A program made the position numbers and the translations under genes. From 66-474 sp035281745 (GTDB taxonomy: Bacteria; Pseudomonadota; Gammaproteobacteria; Xanthomonadales; Rhodanobacteraceae), in assembly GCA_035281745.1 (NCBI GenBank), contig DATEDI010000036.1, positions 1-64,000 of the forward strand: a stretch of DNA of 64,000 nucleotides, given 5' to 3'. This document shows, piece by piece, positions 15,165-25,855 of this stretch (position 1 is the stretch's first letter; each line of letters begins with the position of its first letter). The notes below the pieces were generated by a model. That model saw only the letters and a list, made by a program, of their open reading frames with translations. It did no database searches and had not been told where the DNA came from.

Positions 15165-15791
15165 GTGCGCGCTTTCCGAAAGCTATGTGCCGGTTTCGCG
15201 GTGCTGCTGGCCTGCGGCCTGTTGTCGGGCTGCGGCTACAACCAGATCCAGACCAAGGACGAGGCGGTCAAGGCCGCGTGGTCGGAAGTGATCAACCAGT
15301 ACCAGCGCCGCGCCGACCTGGTACCGAACCTGGTCGCGACGGTGAAGGGCTATGCCGCGCACGAGGAACAGGTGTTCCGCGAAGTCACCGACGCGCGCGC
15401 CAAGGTCGGGCAGGTGACGGTGAATGCCGACGACGCGGCGTCGCTCGCCAAATACCAAGCCGTACAGGGCGAACTTTCCAGCGCGCTGACGCGGCTGATG
15501 GCGGTGTCGGAAAACTACCCGAACCTGAAAGCCAACGGCCTGTTCCAGAACCTGCAGGCGCAGCTGGAAGGCACCGAGAACCGCATCACCGTCGCGCGCC
15601 ATCGTTATGTGCAGGCGGTGCAGGATTACAACAGCTATATCCGCGGTTTCCCTGTGAACCTCACTGCGAAGGTTTTCGGTTATCAGGTGAAACCGAACTT
15701 CACGGTCGACAACGAAGCCGCGATCTCGACCGCGCCGAAGGTTGATTTCGGTACGCCGTCTGCGCCTGCGTCCGCTTCGAGCGCGCATTGA
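15165..15791 (+). CDS. lemA: LemA family lipoprotein
   Basis: A 208-residue LemA protein. A signal peptide ends in the lipobox LLSGC with the lipidated cysteine at residue 23, so it should be membrane anchored. The core YNQIQTKDEAVKAAWSEVINQYQRRADLVPNLV is the LemA signature, followed by the long helical region ending in YNSYIRGFPVNLTAKVFGY. The function is not established; LemA genes often accompany TPM-domain genes, as here. GTG 15165 has GAGGG seven bases upstream; the longer frame upstream lacks a signal sequence. It is first in a tight three-gene operon, with the next start 8 bases after its stop. Confidence 0.92.
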   Translation: MRAFRKLCAGFAVLLACGLLSGCGYNQIQTKDEAVKAAWSEVINQYQRRADLVPNLVATVKGYAAHEEQVFREVTDARAKVGQVTVNADDAASLAKYQAVQGELSSALTRLMAVSENYPNLKANGLFQNLQAQLEGTENRITVARHRYVQAVQDYNSYIRGFPVNLTAKVFGYQVKPNFTVDNEAAISTAPKVDFGTPSAPASASSAH

Positions 15792-15798
15792 GCGGGGC

Positions 15799-16692
15799 GT
15801 GAAGACCGCGTTTCACTCCTGGACGCTGCTTGCGGGCCTGTTGTTTGCGCTCGTGGGCGTCGCGCGTGCCGACGTTGCCGTGCCAACCTTGAAGGCCCGT
15901 GTCACCGATCTCACCGGCACGCTCTCGGCGCAACAGACACAGCAACTGGAAGCGCAACTCGTTGCGCTCGAGCAGCGCAAGGGGGCGCAGGTCGTGGTGC
16001 TGATGTTGCCGAGCACGCAGCCCGAAGACATCGCCGATTACGCGACCCGCGTGTTCGACCAGTGGAAGATCGGCCGCAAGAACGTCGACGACGGCGTGCT
16101 GGTGGTGGTCGCGAAGGACGACCACCGGGCGATGATCGAAACCGGTTACGGTCTCGAAGGGGCGATTCCCGACGCCGCGGCGTCGCGCATCATCCGCGAA
16201 TACATGTCGCCGAAATTCCGGGTGAACGATTTCTTCGGCGGCTTGAACGACGCGATCGGGGCGCTGACGAAGCTGGTCGACGGCGAAAAATTGCCGCCTC
16301 CGCTGCAGGAACCGCAACGCAATCCGGGTGGCGTCGCGCACGGGCACGATTGGTTCACGGGGTTGGTCGTCGCGTGGATCGTGCTGGTTTGGGCGCGTGG
16401 GCTCTTTGCGCGCATGTCGCGGCTGCCGCGGGCAGGACTGGTCGGCGGAGTGACCGGGTTGCTGGCTTGGCTGTTCAGCGGTTTGTGGCCGTTGGGACTT
16501 GGACTCGGCGTACTTGGCTGGCTGATCGGCTTCGCAGGCGGCGGCGGTGGCATATTCGCGCGGCGCGGTGGCTCCGGCGGCTGGGGCGGATTCGGCGGCG
16601 GCGGTTTCGGTGGTGGTGGCTTCGGTGGAGGCGGCGGATTTTCCGGCGGCGGCGGTTCCACCGGTGGCGGCGGCGCTTCGGGGAGTTGGTGA
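15799..16692 (+). CDS. TPM-domain protein with glycine-rich C-terminus (YgcG-like)
   Basis: A 297-residue secreted and membrane-anchored protein. A signal peptide (to about VARA) is followed by the TPM domain at residues 30-165, with VTDLTGTLSAQQTQQLEAQL, GAQVVVLMLPST and DDGVLVVVAKDDHRAMIETGYGLEGAIPDAAA. One or two transmembrane helices follow near 185-250. The tail of about 50 residues is almost entirely Gly, Ser, Phe and Trp (repeats of G-F-G-G-G-G). Homologues in plants and bacteria are linked to membrane protein turnover or repair, but the biochemical role here is inferred. GTG 15799 is taken as the start. The stop overlaps the next ATG (TGATG). Confidence 0.88.
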   Translation: MKTAFHSWTLLAGLLFALVGVARADVAVPTLKARVTDLTGTLSAQQTQQLEAQLVALEQRKGAQVVVLMLPSTQPEDIADYATRVFDQWKIGRKNVDDGVLVVVAKDDHRAMIETGYGLEGAIPDAAASRIIREYMSPKFRVNDFFGGLNDAIGALTKLVDGEKLPPPLQEPQRNPGGVAHGHDWFTGLVVAWIVLVWARGLFARMSRLPRAGLVGGVTGLLAWLFSGLWPLGLGLGVLGWLIGFAGGGGGIFARRGGSGGWGGFGGGGFGGGGFGGGGGFSGGGGSTGGGGASGSW

Positions 16693-17183
16693 TGGATGCG
16701 ATTCGTTGGTTGCGGCACTGGTTCCACGCGCCCGCCAGCCGGGCGTTTCCGCCCGCGGCCATGCAGGAAATCCAGGCGGCGATCGCGGCGGGGGAAGCCC
16801 GGCACGATGGCGAAATCTGCTTCGCGGTCGAGGCGCGCCTGCCTGCGCGTTACCTGATCGGCGGGCGGCGCGTGCGCGAACGCGCCGAAAGCGTGTTCGC
16901 CGACTTGAAGGTGTGGGATACCGAACGCCGCACCGGCGTGCTGATCTACGTGCTGCTAGGCGATTACACCATCGAGATCATTCCCGATCGCGGGGTGGTG
17001 GCGCGCGTGCCCGAAGGTTCGTGGGAGCGCATCATCGGCTTCATGGGGGAGCAGTTTCGCAAGGAACAATGGAAGGAAGGCGCGCTGGACGGCATCATCG
17101 CCACGCACAACCTGCTGGAGTTGTATTTGCCGCCGGGCCCCGGCCGGCGCAATGCATTGCCGGACGAACCGATCGTGCTGTAG
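16692..17183 (+). CDS. Second TPM-domain protein, cytosolic-type
   Basis: A 163-residue protein with a single TPM domain and no signal peptide or transmembrane helix. Recognisable parts are IQAAIAAGEARHDGEICFAVEARLP, VFADLKVWDTERRTGVLIYVLLGDYTIEIIPDRGV and VPEGSWERIIGFMGEQF. It is translationally coupled to the preceding TPM gene through TGATG. A short second TPM protein after lemA and a glycine-rich TPM protein is a recurrent arrangement, suggesting that the three act together. Confidence 0.88.
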   Translation: MDAIRWLRHWFHAPASRAFPPAAMQEIQAAIAAGEARHDGEICFAVEARLPARYLIGGRRVRERAESVFADLKVWDTERRTGVLIYVLLGDYTIEIIPDRGVVARVPEGSWERIIGFMGEQFRKEQWKEGALDGIIATHNLLELYLPPGPGRRNALPDEPIVL

Positions 17184-17191
17184 CGCGCTCG

Positions 17192-19291
<2,100 letters not shown>

Positions 19292-19311
19292 CGCTCCATG
19301 CTAGCGCGAAC

Positions 19312-19346
19312 CTGAAAACAAGAAGCCCGGCTCGCGCCGGGCTTCC
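19312..19346 (-). terminator. Rho-independent terminator of the S9 peptidase gene
   Basis: On the minus strand, GAAGCCCGG-CGCGAG-CCGGGCTTC forms a 9-base GC-rich stem that is followed by TTGTTTTC. It lies 23 bases after the stop of the peptidase gene and 20 bases before the start of the DUF255 gene, so it isolates the two transcription units. Confidence 0.8.
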
Positions 19347-19368
19347 TGACGTGCAATGAAAGGCCGCT

Positions 19369-21372
19369 TCAGTTTGGCGCCGAAGCCGTGTTGCCGGCCC
19401 CGATGTGCTTGCCGAGGAACGGAAGGATCATGTTCCAGAGTTCCTCGTTGTGTTCTTCGCTCGCGAAGCCGTGCAGTTCCTTGGCCTCGGCCAGCCACTC
19501 GTAGGGTCTGCCGGTCTTGTCGAGGTACGAGCGCAGGTCGGTGGCGTTCTGGTACGGCACGCGCGGGTCGTCCTTGCCGTGTGCGATCAGCACCGGCACG
19601 TTGAACTTGTCCATCATGCTGACCGGCGACATCGCATAGGCGTCTTCGCGTGTGCCGATGGCGTCCTTGAAGTACAGGCGGCCCCCCGCGAAGCGGCGCG
19701 TATCGCTCTTGTCCATGCCGATACGCCAGTCGTAAACGCCGGCGTAATCGATTGCACACTTGTACAACTTGGGCGCGAGGATCGGTTGCATCAGCGACGA
19801 ATAACCGCCGAAGCTGCCGCCGAACACGCAGATGCGGTTGGGATCGACGTAACCCTGCGCGATCACCCATTGCACGCCATCGATCAGGTCATCCTGGATG
19901 CCAGTGGCGAACTGCTTGTATCCGGAGCGCTGGAAGTTGTAGCCGCGCTCGCCCGAACCGCGATAGTTGATCTGCAAGCTCGCATAGCCGCGGTTGGCCA
20001 GCAGCGCAGCCCACGGATCGTAGAACCAGCCATCGCTGGGACCGATCGGTCCGCCGTGCGGGATCAACACGAGCGGAAGATGCTTGTGATCGCCACCGTT
20101 GGGCAGTGTCAGGAAGCCCGCCAGTTCCACGCCGTCGCGACCCTTGAAGCGGATCGGCAGGCGCTGGGGCATGTCGGCCGGCTTGATCCAGGGCAGCGCC
20201 TGGTACAGCGGGCGCGCGTGCATGCCATTGCGCTCGAACAACGCGAACGCGCCGGGATTGCGATCGCTGCGCACGCTGATCAACAGCGTCGCGCCGTCGG
20301 TGCTCGCGCCTTCCATCGACACGAAATCGGCGGGCTGGCCCTGTGCAAGCGCCTGCATGATTTGTGCGTAGGCATCGTTGCCGATGTACTGGACCTTGGG
20401 ACGGCCGCCGGCCCCGAATGCCGCCGCGATCGGGGCGCCGGTTTCCGGATTCCACATCACGTCCGTGACGGAGGAGAACGGATCCGACGCCAATACGGTA
20501 CGGCCGCTGCCGTCGAGGTTGCACTCGATCAACTGGTCGGGACCGCCAGCCAGGCTGGACCGCGCGTACAGGTGCTTGCCGTCGCGGCTGATGCGGAGTG
20601 GATCGAACGATTTGCCGACCACGGAATCCGGCATGCGCGTCCAGGTCTTGCCGTCGGTGCTGGAAAAAGCTACCGGATTCATATGGGTGTCATCGCCCGC
20701 GGCGATGCGTGCCACACCGTCGTGCGGCAGCATCGACATGCCGCCGTGGTCGATCTCGCCAATCTTGGCGGCGCGGCCGCTGGCGCCGTCGACGTCATAC
20801 AGATCGGATTTGCCGTATTGCCAGATGTCGCCCTCCGCGCCCGCGGACATGCGGTCCAGGCTCAGGTAAAAGTGCCCGTTCGGCTGATAGGGCGTGCCGA
20901 CGATGGATGGAAAACCCTGCGGGATGTCGAGCGAATTCATGGAAGAAAACGTACCGCCGCGATGGCGCAAGCTGTACAGCGTCTTTTTGTGCGTGCCATC
21001 GAAATCCACGCCCACGATGTCGCCGGTGACCGAAGGCGCCACCAGGGTGCCGGTTTCCCGCGCAAGGCCCATGATCAGTCGGGTATTGCTGACCCAGTGC
21101 AGGTTGTATGGCATGAAGCGCGGCGCCATGTCTAGGCGGCTGACGGGTTTCAGGTCCGGCAGGCTCAATACCGCCAGCTGGTAACTGGCGTCGGTGCTGT
21201 TGGTGTTTTCGTTGACGGTGACGGCCAGGTATTTTCCGTCCGGCGAAATGACGGGATTGGTCAGCGTCGGATGTTTGACGAAGTCGGAAACCGGCAGTTC
21301 CGCGGTGCCGGCGGTGGCGCAAAACGACATGCCGGCGACGAGCAGCCAGCAGGCAAGGCTTGCAAAACGCAT
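19369..21372 (-). CDS. Secreted S9 family prolyl oligopeptidase
   Basis: A 667-residue serine peptidase of the acylaminoacyl-peptidase/DPP type. The signal peptide MRFASLACWLLVAGMSFCATAG directs it to the periplasm. Residues about 30-400 form the beta-propeller that gates the active site. The C-terminal alpha/beta hydrolase domain shows the nucleophile motif VFGGSFGGYSS (serine near residue 523), the acid in IAHGKDDPRVP and the histidine in KELHGFAS. It probably trims short peptides in the periplasm. It is a single-gene unit closed by a terminator. Confidence 0.93.
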   Translation of the reverse strand: MRFASLACWLLVAGMSFCATAGTAELPVSDFVKHPTLTNPVISPDGKYLAVTVNENTNSTDASYQLAVLSLPDLKPVSRLDMAPRFMPYNLHWVSNTRLIMGLARETGTLVAPSVTGDIVGVDFDGTHKKTLYSLRHRGGTFSSMNSLDIPQGFPSIVGTPYQPNGHFYLSLDRMSAGAEGDIWQYGKSDLYDVDGASGRAAKIGEIDHGGMSMLPHDGVARIAAGDDTHMNPVAFSSTDGKTWTRMPDSVVGKSFDPLRISRDGKHLYARSSLAGGPDQLIECNLDGSGRTVLASDPFSSVTDVMWNPETGAPIAAAFGAGGRPKVQYIGNDAYAQIMQALAQGQPADFVSMEGASTDGATLLISVRSDRNPGAFALFERNGMHARPLYQALPWIKPADMPQRLPIRFKGRDGVELAGFLTLPNGGDHKHLPLVLIPHGGPIGPSDGWFYDPWAALLANRGYASLQINYRGSGERGYNFQRSGYKQFATGIQDDLIDGVQWVIAQGYVDPNRICVFGGSFGGYSSLMQPILAPKLYKCAIDYAGVYDWRIGMDKSDTRRFAGGRLYFKDAIGTREDAYAMSPVSMMDKFNVPVLIAHGKDDPRVPYQNATDLRSYLDKTGRPYEWLAEAKELHGFASEEHNEELWNMILPFLGKHIGAGNTASAPN

Positions 21373-21483
21373 CGATGTATCCCCGTGTGAAAAACCCCGG
21401 TCCGAGTATGCCAGTGCGATGCGGCCTTGTTAAGGCGCGTGATTCGCCGATATTGTTGCGCGTTGGTTCGAAGGAATGCAGTC

Positions 21484-22689
21484 GTGGATGAAGCCGTCGA
21501 ATATCCCGCGTTGTATTTGAAGCGCGGCGAGGATGCGCGTCTGCGCGCCGGCCACCTGTGGGTGTTCGCCAACGAGGTGGACGTCGCCCGTTCGCCATTG
21601 ACTTCATTTCAACCGGGTGACGCGTGCGTGATCGTGGATGCGCGCGACAAGCCGGTCGGCGTCGGGTACGTCAATCCGCATTCGTTGATCTGTGCCCGCA
21701 TGGTGGCGCGCGGCATGGAGCATCCGCTGGATGCCTCATTGTTGACGCATCGCCTGCAGGTGGCGCTGGCGCTGCGCGAGCGCGTGCATGCTGAGTCGTA
21801 TTATCGCCTGCTGTACGGCGAGTCAGATGGCGTGCCAGGGCTGACGCTGGATCGCTTCGACGACGTGGTCGTCGCACAGGCGACCACCGCCGGCATCGAA
21901 CGCCTGAAGGCGCAGGTCGAGGCGGCGGTGCAGAAGGTGTTGAAGCCGCGTGCGCTGATCTGGAAGAACGACGCGGGCATCCGCGCGCTGGAAGGCCTGA
22001 TGAGCTATGCCGACGTCGGTTTCGGCGATCCGCCCGGCGCGCTGTGCGTGCGCGAAGGCGGCGTGGAATTCGCGGTCGACGCGATCGGCGGCCAGAAGAC
22101 CGGCTGGTTCTACGACCAGCGCGCCAATCGCGACGCGTTGGCGCCGTACGTGAAAGGCGCACGCGTGCTGGACATGTTCGCCTACCTCGGCGCCTGGGGA
22201 TTGCGCGCGGCCGCGATGGGCGCAAGAGAAGTCGTGTGCGTCGATGCCTCGGCGTCGGCGGTGAAACTGATCGGCACGAACGCCGAGCGCAATGGTTTGG
22301 CCGAACGCGTGCGCGCCGAACGCGCGGATGCGTTCGATTTCCTGAAAGACTTGCGCGAGCGCCGCGAACACTTCGACGTGGTGATTCTCGATCCACCCGC
22401 ATTCGTCAAGCGCAAGAAGGATCTGAAGGAGGGCGCGCTGGCGTATCGCCGCATCAACGAACTGGCGATGCAGGTGCTCTCGCGCGACGGCATCCTGGTG
22501 ACGTGTTCGTGTTCGTATCACATGCCGCGCGCGGCATTGCTGGATGCGGTGCAGCGTGGGGCGCGCCATCTCGATCGCAACGTGCAGGTGCTGCAGCAGT
22601 TGCAGCAGGCGCCGGACCATCCGGTGCATCCGGCGATTCCCGAGACCGATTACCTGAAGGGATTCATCTGCCGCGTGCTGCCAGCATGA
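21484..22689 (+). CDS. rlmI: 23S rRNA m5C methyltransferase RlmI-like (class I SAM)
   Basis: A 401-residue SAM-dependent methyltransferase. The N-terminal PUA domain (YPALYLKRGEDARLRAGHLWVFANEV) and EEHD-like middle are followed by the catalytic domain with GQKTGWFYDQRANR, the SAM-binding VLDMFAYLGAWGLRAA, and VILDPPAFVKRKKD, with CSCSYHM near the C-terminus. This matches RlmI, which methylates C1962 of 23S rRNA in E. coli. GTG 21484 has AAGGA upstream and gives the family length. Specificity is inferred from the architecture. Confidence 0.9.
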   Translation: MDEAVEYPALYLKRGEDARLRAGHLWVFANEVDVARSPLTSFQPGDACVIVDARDKPVGVGYVNPHSLICARMVARGMEHPLDASLLTHRLQVALALRERVHAESYYRLLYGESDGVPGLTLDRFDDVVVAQATTAGIERLKAQVEAAVQKVLKPRALIWKNDAGIRALEGLMSYADVGFGDPPGALCVREGGVEFAVDAIGGQKTGWFYDQRANRDALAPYVKGARVLDMFAYLGAWGLRAAAMGAREVVCVDASASAVKLIGTNAERNGLAERVRAERADAFDFLKDLRERREHFDVVILDPPAFVKRKKDLKEGALAYRRINELAMQVLSRDGILVTCSCSYHMPRAALLDAVQRGARHLDRNVQVLQQLQQAPDHPVHPAIPETDYLKGFICRVLPA

Positions 22690-22804
22690 AAGCCCCTTTC
22701 CCATCAAAAGAGGGTTGGGGTGAGGATGCGATATCGCGCATAATGCCGCGTCCTCGTCGCAACCGAACCCTCATCCCCGGCCCTTCTCCCGAAGGGAGAA
22801 GAAC
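22690..22804. repeat. TTCTCCC-GGGAGAA repeat family, copy 1
   Basis: The element contains GGGTTGGGGTGAGGATG, a short AT-containing centre, AACCCTCATCCCCGG and the terminal hairpin CTTCTCCC-GAA-GGGAGAAG. Two further copies are at 32802-32944 and 50929-51024. The terminal AGGGAG (22793-22798) lies six bases before the lgt ATG and appears to serve as its ribosome binding site. Confidence 0.75.
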
Positions 22805-23725
22805 ATGACCCATCCATTCTTCGTCGACATCGATCCCATCGCATTCCATATCGGTTCGTTTGGGGTGCGCTGGTACGGGCTGATGTACCTCGGCGGTTTC
22901 ATCGGCGGGCTGTTGCTGGGCGAATATCGACGCCGGCGTGGACGGCTGCCGGTCGATCGCGATTCGTTCCTCGATCTTGCGTTCTATTGCATGCTGGGCG
23001 TCATCGTCGGCGGCCGCATCTGGTACATGCTGACCTACCAGCCGATCAACTGGATCTGGACGGACCCGTTGCAGATCTTCCGCGTGTGGGATGGCGGAAT
23101 GTCGTTCCATGGCGGACTGCTGGGCGTGCTGGTGGCGAGCCTGTGGTGGTGGTGGCGACATCGCGCGTCGATCACGCATTATTTCGACGTGGTGGATTTC
23201 GTCGCGCCGCTGGTGCCGATCGGGCTGGGGCTTGGCCGGCTCGGCAATTTCATCAACGGCGAGCTGTGGGGCAAGATCAGCGACCTGCCGTGGGCGATGA
23301 TCTACCCGCACGCGCTGCAGGAGAATCCCAGATTCGCCGGCATGTCGGTGGCGGAGTTGCACGCGCTGTATCCGACCGGCGCGCTGGATGCCTATGCGCG
23401 CCAGCCTTCCGAGCTGTACGAATTCCTGCTGGAAGGCGTGGTGATGTTCACGGTGCTGTGGGTGTTCTCGATCAAACCGCGGCACCGCTATGCGGTGTCG
23501 GGATTGTTCGGGTTGATGTACGGCTGCTTTCGTTTCGCGATCGAGTTCGTCCGAGAACCCGATCCGCAACTCGGGTACCTGTTCCACACCGGTTGGCTGA
23601 CCATGGGCCAGGTGCAATCGCTGCCGCTGATCGCGGTCGGGCTCGTGCTGCTGTGGATGTCGCGCCGCGCGCCGGTGGTCCAGCCACGGCCGGTGGTGCC
23701 TGTCGAAAGCCCCGCGAAAGGCTGA
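22805..23725 (+). CDS. lgt: Prolipoprotein diacylglyceryl transferase
   Basis: A 306-residue inner-membrane enzyme that transfers diacylglycerol from phosphatidylglycerol to the lipobox cysteine of prolipoproteins, the first step of lipoprotein maturation. Signatures visible are VRWYGLMYLGGF, MSFHGGLLGVL, the Lgt motif GRLGNFINGELWG at about 145-157, and the C-terminal REPDPQLGYL and TMGQVQSLPLI. Seven transmembrane segments are present. Its ribosome binding site lies within the preceding repeat element. LemA, encoded about 7 kb to the left, is one predicted client. Confidence 0.96.
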   Translation: MTHPFFVDIDPIAFHIGSFGVRWYGLMYLGGFIGGLLLGEYRRRRGRLPVDRDSFLDLAFYCMLGVIVGGRIWYMLTYQPINWIWTDPLQIFRVWDGGMSFHGGLLGVLVASLWWWWRHRASITHYFDVVDFVAPLVPIGLGLGRLGNFINGELWGKISDLPWAMIYPHALQENPRFAGMSVAELHALYPTGALDAYARQPSELYEFLLEGVVMFTVLWVFSIKPRHRYAVSGLFGLMYGCFRFAIEFVREPDPQLGYLFHTGWLTMGQVQSLPLIAVGLVLLWMSRRAPVVQPRPVVPVESPAKG

Positions 23726-23827
23726 AGTGCTAAGCCTTGCGCGCGCGGGTGAAGTTTCCTCTCGCGGGATTGCATTTGCGACCCCAACCCTTGGGTTGAT
23801 GGACGGGATGTTGCGAGGAGGATCCAC

Positions 23828-25834
23828 ATGCCGACTTTGCATTCCCTTGCGGAGCGGTTTGCCCGTTATGGCTGGGCGGGTGGCTGGCTGCTCATAGTCT
23901 GTATCGGCGTGGTCGCGCCGCACATGGCCTGCGCGGCGGATCTCGGTCCATCCATCTTGCCGAAGATCGATGCGGCCACTTTCGAAGTGGTGGCTGCCAA
24001 ACCCACCCATGATCCGCTGAGTTACGAGAAGGCCCTGCCGCTGGACCTGCTCCCGTACCAGCAGCGCACCGACAAGTATTACTCGATCGGCACGGCCTTC
24101 GCGTTGGGCGGCAATCGTTACGTGACGGCGGCGCACGTTCTCCTGACGGGCATGGACAGCCTGTGGGGACCGCCGGAACTGCGTGACGCCTCCGGTCACG
24201 TGTATGCCATTGACAAGATCGAGGAGTTTGCATTGCGCCGCGACTTTGCGGTGTTCTCGCTGGTGACGCAGCCGCCAAACGTCACCACGCTGTCGACAAA
24301 TGCCAAACCCGTCCTCGATCAAGCGGTGTACGCCGTAGGCAATGCGCTGGGCACTGGCGTCGTGATCCGCGACGGCTTGTACACATCCGACTCGCCGGAA
24401 CAGCAAGATGGGCAGTGGAAATGGATTCGATTCTCCGCAGCGGCATCGCCAGGCAACAGCGGCGGTCCACTGCTCGACCAAGACGGCAAGATCATCGGCG
24501 TGGTGCTGATGAAATCGCCCAACGAAAACCTCAACTACGCGCTGCCGATCAGTGAGGTGCTGAACGCGCCGGCGAACACGGCCGTGATCGACAAGCGGAT
24601 GTCTTCAGGGTTCGACCTCTTCGATACGACCATCACCGGCACCTTCAATACGCGATTCGCATTGCCCGCTGCCTTGGCGGATTTCTACGCCAGGTTGCAG
24701 GCGCTGCTGCACGGTTACGAGGACAGCCAGTTGAAGGCGGTGTTCGCGAAGGACGCGGAGCAGGTCTTCCCGCATGGCACCGGTTCGCATCGGGTGTTGT
24801 ACGGCGTACCCGGTTTTTTCGCATTTCCCACCTTGCTCAGGCGCAACAGCGCGGGCGAGTGGGAGCCTGGCGGGAAGCGGGCCGCGAAGGCGCCATTGTC
24901 CGACAATGGATACCTGGCGATTGGCATGGTCGGGCACGACCTGCTGTTCCACCTGCGCAAGCCGGATGATGTCAGCGACCAGCAGCTCCATGGCGATCCA
25001 GCGCGGTTGATGGATGCGTTGGCGAAACCGGGGCTGTTTCGTCGCGACGTTGCGTCGGAACGTATCAAGATCACTGGATTCGGCAGGCCCGGACTGGACA
25101 CGACGTACACCGATCACTGGCAGAGAAACTGGCGGGTGCTGACCTGGCCGATGCCGTTCGCCAACCGACGCGTGATGGTTTTCGCACTGCCCGTGCCGGA
25201 TGGTTATGACGGCTTCATGCGCGAGCTGCCTGCGGGCGACGGGCATGGATACCTCGTCAACATGGAAGCCATGACCGACTTTTTCTATTTGTCCTATCGC
25301 GGCTCCCTGGCACAGTGGAAGGACTATCTGGAGAACACCACGCTGTCGCCTGCCGCGTTCAAGACCATCCACATCGACGCCGATTACGGCAAAAGTTTCA
25401 GTTACGCTTCACCGCGCGTTGCATTCTCGATCACGTCGCAGGTGCAGAAGATCCAGCCCGACAGTGAACTTACGCTGGAATTCATGTATTTCCCCGACCA
25501 CGACAAGGTGGTCTGGGACGTGGGCGACATACAGTTGAAGGTGGACGACAACGACAAGGACTGGATCAACGTGCAGCGCAATTTCGCACCCGCACCGGAT
25601 CTGGGCGAGGGCTTCCAGGAAATGTGGCACAAGGTCGTAGCCCGCCGGCATCCGATGGACGGCGTCGCGAGCGACGGCAACGACGTGATGAAAATCAACG
25701 CCGTCGTGGACGCGTCCGGCAAGGATCCGCAGGTACTCTACACGGCTTTCTACGCGGAAGATGGATCACATCCGCAAGCCTACATGCGGAAGAAACTGGA
25801 CTTGCTGATGAAGAATCTGCATGTGCACGAGTGA
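23828..25834 (+). CDS. Secreted trypsin-like serine protease
   Basis: A 668-residue secreted protein whose N-terminal third is a chymotrypsin-fold protease. A signal peptide or anchor is at residues 15-37. The catalytic triad is complete: His103 in YVTAAHV, Asp139 in RRDFAVF and Ser211 in SPGNSGGP. The remaining 450 residues show no domain that I recognise. They include a segment PHGTGSHRVLYGVPGFF, a FYLSYRGSLAQWKDYLENT region and a possible beta-rich C-terminus. It lacks PDZ domains, so it is not DegP-like. GAGGAGG precedes ATG 23828. It converges on corA with 21 bases between. Confidence 0.85.
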   Translation: MPTLHSLAERFARYGWAGGWLLIVCIGVVAPHMACAADLGPSILPKIDAATFEVVAAKPTHDPLSYEKALPLDLLPYQQRTDKYYSIGTAFALGGNRYVTAAHVLLTGMDSLWGPPELRDASGHVYAIDKIEEFALRRDFAVFSLVTQPPNVTTLSTNAKPVLDQAVYAVGNALGTGVVIRDGLYTSDSPEQQDGQWKWIRFSAAASPGNSGGPLLDQDGKIIGVVLMKSPNENLNYALPISEVLNAPANTAVIDKRMSSGFDLFDTTITGTFNTRFALPAALADFYARLQALLHGYEDSQLKAVFAKDAEQVFPHGTGSHRVLYGVPGFFAFPTLLRRNSAGEWEPGGKRAAKAPLSDNGYLAIGMVGHDLLFHLRKPDDVSDQQLHGDPARLMDALAKPGLFRRDVASERIKITGFGRPGLDTTYTDHWQRNWRVLTWPMPFANRRVMVFALPVPDGYDGFMRELPAGDGHGYLVNMEAMTDFFYLSYRGSLAQWKDYLENTTLSPAAFKTIHIDADYGKSFSYASPRVAFSITSQVQKIQPDSELTLEFMYFPDHDKVVWDVGDIQLKVDDNDKDWINVQRNFAPAPDLGEGFQEMWHKVVARRHPMDGVASDGNDVMKINAVVDASGKDPQVLYTAFYAEDGSHPQAYMRKKLDLLMKNLHVHE

Positions 25835-25855
25835 AGCTGCTTTGCGTGCGTCCGT

